Below are positions 58,391-64,000 of a stretch of DNA of 64,000 nucleotides, piece after piece (the stretch's first letter is position 1; each line of letters starts with the position of its first letter). The notes below the pieces were generated by a model. The model saw nothing but the letters and a program-made list of their open reading frames with translations, did no database searches and was not told where the DNA came from. The stretch comes from Micromonospora sp. H61. Its GTDB lineage: Bacteria; Actinomycetota; Actinomycetes; Mycobacteriales; Micromonosporaceae. The translations under genes were made by a program, and so were the position numbers. The stretch is taken from NCBI RefSeq assembly GCF_018070325.1, contig NZ_JAGPXY010000022.1, positions 1-64,000 on the forward strand. The letters are read 5' to 3'.

Positions 58391-59359
58391 TCAACCCGTG
58401 GGCGCCGCCTGCGCCGCCCGGTAGCGGGCGGGTGGCATCGCGTACCGGTCGACGATCGCCTGCCGCAGTGACTCCGGCGAGCCGAATCCGCACCGTCGTG
58501 CCACGGCCACCAGCGGTAGAGCGGTCGAGGCCAGCAGTTGCGCGGCGGCCTCGGTTCGCACCCGGCGCACGTAGCGCCCCGGCGTCTGCCCCAGATGCTC
58601 GACGAACAGTCGGGACAGGTGACGCTCGCTGACGCCGGTGAGCCGGGCCAACGCCGCAGTGCTCAGGTCGTCGGCGAGGTGGCTGACGATGTGGTCGCTG
58701 ATGTCGCGGACCATGACGTCGTCGGTGGTCCGGCGGGCCAGGAACATGCTCATCTGGGCCTGCCCGCCGGGCCGCTGCAGGTACGCCACAGTGCCCATCG
58801 CCACGCCCCTGGCCAGGGCAGCGCCGTGATCCTCCTCGATGAAGGCGAGGGTCAGGTCCAGGGCGCTCGTCATGCCACCCGAGGTCGCGAGGTGGCCGTC
58901 CCGGACGTAGATCGGTTCGGCGTCGACCCGTACGTCAGGAAACCGCTCCGCCAGCTTGTGGGCGTACATCCAGTGTGTGGTGGCCCGCCGGCCGTTGAGC
59001 AGGCCGGCCTCGGCCAGCACAGTCGACCCGGTGCAGACCGACGCGACCCGTTCCGCGAGACCGGCCAGCCGCCGGACGTGGCTGACGAGGTGCGGGCTCG
59101 CCGCCGCCTGCTCATGCCCACGGCCGCCGGTCACCAGCAGCGTGTGCACCGGCCCGGTGAACCGTTCTAGGCTCGCCTCGCCCGTCAGCCGCAGGCCGGA
59201 GTCGCAGGTGATCTCCCGCTGACCGGGGGTGGCCAGGACGATCCGGTACGGCGGCGCGGCGCCGATCCGGTTGGCGATGTCGAGACTGGACGTGACGCAG
59301 GCGATGTCGAGCAGCTCCGCCCCGTCGTATCCGACGACGAGGATCACCCGTTCGCGCAT
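58391..59359 (-). CDS. GlxA-family transcriptional regulator (DJ-1/PfpI plus AraC HTH)
   Basis: A 322-aa regulator. The N-terminal DJ-1/PfpI-like domain (about 5-170) has VGYDGAELLDIACV and VASVCTGSTVLAEAGLLNGRRATTHW with the Cys at the nucleophile-elbow position. The C-terminal AraC-type double HTH (about 215-315) has LARLTGVSERHLSRLF and VARRCGFGSPESLRQAI. GlxA-like proteins often control detoxification or nitrogen-compound genes. There is no ribosome-binding site at the ATG; TACGCT ends 6 nt before it, suggesting a leaderless message. A striking CsoR-like palindrome lies 15 bp upstream. Confidence 0.92.
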   Translation of the reverse strand: MRERVILVVGYDGAELLDIACVTSSLDIANRIGAAPPYRIVLATPGQREITCDSGLRLTGEASLERFTGPVHTLLVTGGRGHEQAAASPHLVSHVRRLAGLAERVASVCTGSTVLAEAGLLNGRRATTHWMYAHKLAERFPDVRVDAEPIYVRDGHLATSGGMTSALDLTLAFIEEDHGAALARGVAMGTVAYLQRPGGQAQMSMFLARRTTDDVMVRDISDHIVSHLADDLSTAALARLTGVSERHLSRLFVEHLGQTPGRYVRRVRTEAAAQLLASTALPLVAVARRCGFGSPESLRQAIVDRYAMPPARYRAAQAAPTG

Positions 59360-59373
59360 GGCCACAGCGTAGC

Positions 59374-59388
59374 TACCCCCTGGGGGTA
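59374..59388. promoter_or_regulatory. CsoR/FrmR-family-like operator in front of the GlxA gene
   Basis: TACCCCCTGGGGGTA is a perfect 15-bp palindrome, and it has the TACCCC...GGGGTA form of sites bound by CsoR, CstR and FrmR-type repressors (copper, persulfide or formaldehyde sensors). It overlaps the promoter of the minus-strand GlxA-like gene. It is 94 bp from the SARP start, so control of both genes is conceivable. No CsoR-family gene is found in this window. Confidence 0.55.
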
Positions 59389-59482
59389 TTGAAAGTGCCG
59401 ACAGCCCCATTGGGCCGCTGGATCTTGTCCAGTGCGCGACGAACAGAACGAGCATGCCGGGCTGGAGATTTAGCCTGATTCG

Positions 59483-62257
59483 GTGATTTCGATGGTTGGT
59501 ACGGGAGTGCGCGTCAGGCTGCTCGGGCCGGTGGAGGTGGTCGTCGCCGGCAGTCCACAGGCGGTGAACGGCGTGCGCCGCAAGGCGGTTCTGGCCACGT
59601 TGGCGCTGCACGCGGGGCGTGTCGTCAGTGTCGACCGGCTCATCGACGTGGTCTGGGGCGATCAGCTACCAGCCACCGCGGCGAACACGTTGCAACGCCA
59701 CGTCTCCTACCTACGCGGGGTGCTCGGCGAGCCCGGGTCGATCGTGGCGCGCCAGCCCGGATATCTGCTCGACACCGGGCCGGACTCCACCGACGTACAG
59801 GCCGCCGAGCGCCTCATCGAGCTGGCCCGGCGCTCGACGGACCGCAACGAGCAGGTGAGGCACCTGACGGCCGCGGTCGCACTGTGGCGAGGTCCACCGC
59901 TGGCCGACGTGGCCGGGTCGGCCTGGCTCGAGGAGCAGGCGGAACACCTGGCACGCCTACGGTTGGAGGCCGAACGATCGCTCGCCGAGGCCCGGCTGTC
60001 CGTCGGTGAGCACGCCGGCCTCGTCCCCGGGTTGGAACGGCTCGTCCGACAGCACCCCTTCGACGAGCACCTGCACGCGCAGCTGATGCTCGCCCTGTAC
60101 CGCGACGGCCGACAGGGGGAGGCGGTCGCCACGTACCGGCGGCTGCGCGACAACCTGCGGGAGAACCTCGGCCTCGACCCGGGTCCGCGGCTACGCGACC
60201 TGGAGTGCGCCATCCTGCGCCAGGACACCGCTATCGCCGCACCGGCCGCGGCCGCACCAACACGGGTCGCGGCGCAACTGCCTCCCCCCGTACCCACGTT
60301 CACCGGACGCGACGCGGAGCTGGCGGCCCTCGACGCGCTGGTCGACCGGGGCGGCGCCGTCGTGGTGTCCGGGACCGCCGGCGTCGGCAAGACCGCCCTC
60401 GCCGTGCACTGGGCGCACCGCGCGGCCGAACGCTTCCCCGACGGGCAGCTCTACGTCAACCTGCGCGGCTTCGACCCGGCGGCCACACCGACCGAACCGG
60501 CGCGAGCGCTGCACGGCTTCCTGGAGGCGCTCGGCGTTCCGGTCGCCCGGATGCCCCGCGACCCGGACGCGATGGTGAGCTTGTACCGTACGACGGTGGC
60601 GGGCAAGAAACTGCTGGTGGTGCTGGACAACGCCCGCGACGCGGAACAGGTCCGGCCGCTGCTGCCCGGCTCACCGGACTGCCTCGCCATCGTCACCAGC
60701 CGCGACCAGCTCATTCCGCTGGTCGTCACCGAAAGCGCCCAACCGGTGCCCCTCGACCTGCTGAGCCCCGGCGAAGCCCGCGACATGCTGGTCCGGCGGC
60801 TCGGGGAGCGCCAGGTCGCCGCCGAACCCGCCGCAGCCGACACCATCGCCGAGCGGTGCGCGCGGCTGCCCATCGCCCTGGCCATCGTTGCCGCCAGAGC
60901 CGCCACCAACCGGCACTTCTCGTTGGCGGCCGTCGCCGGCGAACTGGGCGACCTGAACGCCTTCCGCGCAGGCGACGAGGCCACCGACGTACGAGCGGTC
61001 TTCTCCTGGTCGTGTCGGACGCTCAGCCCACCCGCGGCCCGGCTGTTCCGGCTGCTGAGCCTGCATCCCGGCCCGGACGTCTCCGCCCCGGCCGTGGCCA
61101 GCCTGGCCGGCGTCGACGGGCCGGCGACCGGCCCCCTGCTCACCGAGCTGACCCGGGCGAACCTCTTCACCGAGCACACGTACGGGCGCTACGCGTTCCA
61201 CGACCTGCTGCGCGCGTACGCCGCCAGCCTCGCCGACGAGGCCGAGCCGCCGGCCGAGCGTCGGGACGCCGTGCACCGGCTGCTCGACCACTGCCTGCAC
61301 ACCGCCCACGCCGCCGACCTGGCGCTGCACCCGCACTTCAGCGCGATCAGCCTCCCGCCACCCCGGGCGGGCGTGACGCCGGAGCGCCCCAGGAGCCGGT
61401 CTGCCGCCGCGGCGTGGTTCACCACCGAGGTCCCCGTCCTGCTCGCCGCGGTACCGCTCGCGGCACGGTCCGGGTTCGAGGGACACGCCTGGCGGCTCGC
61501 CTGGGCCATGGCCGGCTTCCTGCACCGGCAGGGGCACTGGCAGGACTGGCTCGGCACGCAACAGATCGCTCTGGCCGCCGCGTCCCGCATCGGGGATCAG
61601 GCGGGGCAGGGCCACGCGCACCGCAGCCTCGGTCTCGCCTGCTCCCGGCTCCGACGGTACGACGAGGCCGACGACCACCTGCGGCGCGCACTCGACCTGT
61701 TCACCGACGTCGGTGACGACGCCGGACGGGCGCACACCTGCCTCAACCTTGGTCAACTGGCCGAGCGGCAGGGGCAGCACCAGCAGGCGCTGCGCCATTC
61801 CCGGCAGGCGCTGACCCTGTTCCGGGGGACCGGGAACCGGGCCGGGCAGGGGTACACCCTCAACGCGGTCGGTTGGCAGGAAGCGCTGCTCGGCAACTAC
61901 CACCACGCGCTTGAATCGTGCGGCGAGGCGCTGCGGATGTTGCAGGAGGTGGACGACGTCCAGGGGCAGGCCGACACCTGGGACAGCCTCGGCCACGCCC
62001 ACCACCAGCTCGGGGACGACCGGCGCGCCATCGCCTGCTACGAGCACGCCCTCGAACTCTTCACGCAGGTCAACGACCGGTACGCCGAAGCCAGCACGTA
62101 CGTCAACCTCGGCGGCAGCCACCGGGCGCTCGGCGACATCCCCGCCGCCCGTGCCGCGTGGCACCGAGCCCTGACCATCCTCGACGAGCTCGGCGACACC
62201 GACGCCGACTCGATCCGCGCCGACCTCGACCAGCTCGACGCCACGCGGCTGCACTGA
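59483..62257 (+). CDS. AfsR/SARP-family regulator with NB-ARC and TPR domains
   Basis: A 924-aa signal-transduction regulator of the AfsR/DnrI type. Order: OmpR-like winged HTH (about 8-95, VRVRLLGPVEVVV...VVWGDQLPATAANTLQRHVSYLR), bacterial transcriptional activation domain (about 100-245), NB-ARC ATPase (about 265-560; P-loop GTAGVGKTALAVHW, Walker B-like KKLLVVLDNARD) and TPR repeats (about 690-915). Such proteins switch on secondary-metabolite or stress genes. The GTG has no ribosome-binding site; TAGCCT (59471-59476) ends 6 nt before it, pointing to a leaderless transcript. No biosynthetic cluster is adjacent in this window. Two secreted proteins follow and may be its targets. Confidence 0.93.
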   Translation: MISMVGTGVRVRLLGPVEVVVAGSPQAVNGVRRKAVLATLALHAGRVVSVDRLIDVVWGDQLPATAANTLQRHVSYLRGVLGEPGSIVARQPGYLLDTGPDSTDVQAAERLIELARRSTDRNEQVRHLTAAVALWRGPPLADVAGSAWLEEQAEHLARLRLEAERSLAEARLSVGEHAGLVPGLERLVRQHPFDEHLHAQLMLALYRDGRQGEAVATYRRLRDNLRENLGLDPGPRLRDLECAILRQDTAIAAPAAAAPTRVAAQLPPPVPTFTGRDAELAALDALVDRGGAVVVSGTAGVGKTALAVHWAHRAAERFPDGQLYVNLRGFDPAATPTEPARALHGFLEALGVPVARMPRDPDAMVSLYRTTVAGKKLLVVLDNARDAEQVRPLLPGSPDCLAIVTSRDQLIPLVVTESAQPVPLDLLSPGEARDMLVRRLGERQVAAEPAAADTIAERCARLPIALAIVAARAATNRHFSLAAVAGELGDLNAFRAGDEATDVRAVFSWSCRTLSPPAARLFRLLSLHPGPDVSAPAVASLAGVDGPATGPLLTELTRANLFTEHTYGRYAFHDLLRAYAASLADEAEPPAERRDAVHRLLDHCLHTAHAADLALHPHFSAISLPPPRAGVTPERPRSRSAAAAWFTTEVPVLLAAVPLAARSGFEGHAWRLAWAMAGFLHRQGHWQDWLGTQQIALAAASRIGDQAGQGHAHRSLGLACSRLRRYDEADDHLRRALDLFTDVGDDAGRAHTCLNLGQLAERQGQHQQALRHSRQALTLFRGTGNRAGQGYTLNAVGWQEALLGNYHHALESCGEALRMLQEVDDVQGQADTWDSLGHAHHQLGDDRRAIACYEHALELFTQVNDRYAEASTYVNLGGSHRALGDIPAARAAWHRALTILDELGDTDADSIRADLDQLDATRLH

Positions 62258-62351
62258 CGTACCCCGCTTTCAGCGCCGTTTCCGGGCCGCTTCAGCGCGC
62301 CAAGCCACTCTTCGGACATCAGTTTCTTCCGCACCAGGAATGGAGCGTTCG

Positions 62352-63071
62352 ATGAGTCGTTTGGCACACCGCCTCGCGGTGATCGGGGTGGTCAGCGGGA
62401 CGGTGCTGGCCATGTCCTCCGCCGCCGTGGCCCACACCGACAAGCCGCCGCAGAAGGGCGCCGACTGCGTGGTCCAGCACGTCGACGAGCGCGGCAAGAT
62501 ACTCCGCACCGAGACCGCGTCCGAGGGCCGGGAGTACGGCCAGTTCCGCTGCGTCGCCGGGCAGTGGACGTTCGCCTGGGCGCCGTTCGGAGAGGACGAC
62601 CTGATCACGGCCGACGAGATCCGGATCGACCCGGCGGGTGACGCCTCGGTCCGGCGGTTCACCGGCCCCGCGCTCGGCAACGACCTCACGGTCGGCGAGA
62701 TGACAGGCATCGCCCAAGCCATCAGCGGCAGCCGTGAGGTGCTGATCGACCGCGCGATCGTGGCCGTCGACGACGGCAAGGAGCGGACCCCGGAGCAGGT
62801 CGAGGCGCTGCTCGCCGGCAAGGACGACACCGGGGTACGGGTGCTGGACATCATCGAGAAGCCGAATGCCGCCATGTCGACGAAGGACGTCATCGACGAG
62901 GCTGGCGGCACCCCTGAGACGACAGTCGTCTACTTCAGCCTCTGGGGCGCGATTAAGTCGTTCTTTGCCTGGATCGTGGACACGATCGGCGAGATCGGTG
63001 AGTGGATCGACGACCACTGTGACGTGGGGTCCCCCAACGACTTCGGCGACATCGTCACGTGTCGCTGGTAG
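62352..63071 (+). CDS. Secreted protein of unknown family, first of a tandem pair
   Basis: A 239-aa exported protein. The signal peptide is residues 1-27 (LAVIGVVSGTVLAMSSAAVA, cleavage AVA-HT). The mature part begins with a Cys-containing segment (ADCVVQHVDERGKILRTE ... FRCVAGQW), then a module (about 112-182) starting TVGEMTGIAQA and continuing DRAIVAVDDGKERTPEQVEALLAGKDDTGVRV, and ends with a Trp-rich tail (FFAWIVDTIGEIGEWIDDHCDVG). The module recurs in the next protein. I do not recognise a family. The ATG at 62352 is spaced 6 nt from GGAG; an ATG 12 bases earlier is possible. Confidence 0.75.
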   Translation: MSRLAHRLAVIGVVSGTVLAMSSAAVAHTDKPPQKGADCVVQHVDERGKILRTETASEGREYGQFRCVAGQWTFAWAPFGEDDLITADEIRIDPAGDASVRRFTGPALGNDLTVGEMTGIAQAISGSREVLIDRAIVAVDDGKERTPEQVEALLAGKDDTGVRVLDIIEKPNAAMSTKDVIDEAGGTPETTVVYFSLWGAIKSFFAWIVDTIGEIGEWIDDHCDVGSPNDFGDIVTCRW

Positions 63072-63113
63072 CCCGTCCCACCCCGCCGACACCGATCACG
63101 AGATGAGGACAGG

Positions 63114-63998
63114 ATGACAACTCTGCGGGACATCACCAGGCGCGCCGCCATCGTCACGACCGCCCTGATCGTCGGGCTGACCGCTTCGTACGCCCCGTCG
63201 CAGGCCGCCGAGGGGGAGGCCCGGACGACGATCACCGACCACCCCGGTGCCCCGGGCACGATGCTTCAACAGTTCGAGGACCTGACCGGCCGACCCGTCG
63301 GCGACCTGGACAGGGTGCTGGCCGTCGACACCGGCGGGCGGAACCTCACCGGCGACCAACTCGCAGCGCTCGCCGCAGGTAAGGAGGTCGACGGTGTCAA
63401 GGTCGTCGGCACGATTCCGGGCAGCCGGGACGTCCTCGGCACGACCATGGCCGACCTCGCCGACGGCACGTACGACGGCAGCGGCGACAGCGGGACGGCC
63501 ACGTCCCTGCTCTTCGCCTCGTCCACCCCCGACGGCCGGGAGTGGTGCCTGACCATGTGCGTCGCGTCGGGCAAGACGATCTGGGAATGCCTGTTGTCGC
63601 GCCGAACGGGCGAACTGGTCCTCACCCTCGACCTTGACGGCGGCACCACGGTGGGCGAAACGAAGGCTGCCTTCGAGAAGGCCAATGGCGTCGCCGTCGA
63701 CGGCCCGTACACGGTGGAGACGCTGATCGGCGAGCGTGAGCCCTCGGCGGACGAGATCAAGACGCTCCTCGACGGCAGGGACATCGAGTCGATGCGCCGG
63801 GTGGCGACACTGGACGGACCGGACCCCGGGTGGGCGCTGGCCGACATCGCCGAGAAGTCCGGCGTTGTGTACGCGAAGACCAAGGGCCACCTCTTCAGCC
63901 TCAACCTTCCGATCCTCGGCAAGATCCTCGTCTTCTGCGTCTCGCAGGATGGTGGGAAGACCTGGAAATGCTCGGCCAAAAAATGGGGCGGGTTCTGA
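63114..63998 (+). CDS. Secreted protein of unknown family, second of the tandem pair
   Basis: A 294-aa exported protein (signal to about residue 31, SQA-AE). It contains two copies of the module found in the preceding protein: about 65-118 (LDRVLAVDTGG, LTGDQLAALAAGKEVDGVKVV) and about 178-250 (TVGETKAAFEKANG, TVETLIGEREPSADEIKTLLDGRDIESMRRV). Between them lies a Cys-rich stretch (WCLTMCVASGKTIWECLLSRR), and the end has FCVSQDGGKTWKCSAKKWGGF. Five cysteines in the mature part could form disulphides. GAGGACAGG precedes the ATG. The gene ends three bases before the right edge of the window. The function is unknown. Confidence 0.78.
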   Translation: MTTLRDITRRAAIVTTALIVGLTASYAPSQAAEGEARTTITDHPGAPGTMLQQFEDLTGRPVGDLDRVLAVDTGGRNLTGDQLAALAAGKEVDGVKVVGTIPGSRDVLGTTMADLADGTYDGSGDSGTATSLLFASSTPDGREWCLTMCVASGKTIWECLLSRRTGELVLTLDLDGGTTVGETKAAFEKANGVAVDGPYTVETLIGEREPSADEIKTLLDGRDIESMRRVATLDGPDPGWALADIAEKSGVVYAKTKGHLFSLNLPILGKILVFCVSQDGGKTWKCSAKKWGGF

Positions 63999-64000
63999 CG

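Overview
The window is very GC-rich, with strong third-position G/C bias, GTG and TTG starts, Tat and Sec lipoproteins, SARP and XRE/DUF397 regulators and an IdeR/DmdR-type iron box. All of this points to a filamentous actinobacterium, most probably a Micromonospora-like member of the Micromonosporaceae. The genus is inferred from gene content and style, not from a marker gene. REGION 1 (1-16.4 kb) is mostly core metabolism: a GH20 hexosaminidase divergent from pyruvate phosphate dikinase, a roadblock protein, a VOC protein, dGTPase, an iron-regulated siderophore-interacting reductase, LtrA, DNA primase with a small partner, a TAXI-type TRAP transporter and an ABC ATPase. REGION 2 (16.6-21.2 kb): an XRE/DUF397 cassette and two small unknown genes lie between that ATPase and its two likely ABC-2 permeases; a YihY/BrkB membrane protein follows. 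REGION 3 (21.4-27.9 kb): a ROK regulator, a sugar ABC importer (ATPase, permease, Tat-lipoprotein binding protein) and a Gfo/Idh/MocA oxidoreductase form one operon. REGION 4 (28.4-36.8 kb) is the most interesting part: an eight-gene, tightly coupled ebo-type operon. It encodes a myo-inositol-phosphate-synthase-like cyclase, a UbiA/EboC prenyltransferase, a TIM-barrel isomerase, EboA, EboB (TatD-like), EboE, an alkaline-phosphatase-fold enzyme and a polyprenyl diphosphate synthase. No EboD (dehydroquinate-synthase-like cyclase) is seen; the inositol-phosphate-synthase-like protein seems to fill that place, suggesting a prenylated cyclitol-type product. A promoter with two TTTCCGAAA sites on one DNA face precedes it, and an inverted-repeat cassette has been built into the third gene. 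REGION 5 (37-43.9 kb): two large secreted multidomain proteins with near-identical CBM6-ricin tails (a sorbosone/glucose dehydrogenase-PKD protein and a ThuA-DUF1080 protein), a truncated histidine kinase and another TIM-barrel isomerase. With region 3 this looks like an extracellular glycoside/3-keto-sugar uptake and breakdown neighbourhood. REGION 6 (43.9-50.6 kb): a YtxH-like protein, tRNA-Asn, an MMPL transporter, a FAD oxidoreductase, a CAT-anticodon tRNA, then a patch of accessory DNA in decay: a FitA/VapC-type toxin-antitoxin pair, a broken HigA-like antitoxin, a 17-bp perfect inverted repeat, and a broken XRE/DUF5753 gene beside an intact DUF397 gene. REGION 7 (51-59.4 kb, minus strand): a coupled membrane protein-sigma factor-PAS/EAL operon behind a perfect palindrome, a degenerate GyrB-like protein, a TMEM175-type channel, several unknown genes, a dihydrofolate-reductase-like protein and a GlxA-type regulator behind a CsoR-like palindrome. 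REGION 8 (59.5-64 kb): a SARP/NB-ARC/TPR regulator and two tandem secreted proteins that share a repeated module I do not recognise. A recurring feature is the absence of a ribosome-binding site together with a TANNNT-like -10 hexamer 6-7 nt before the start codon, suggesting leaderless transcripts at about seven genes.
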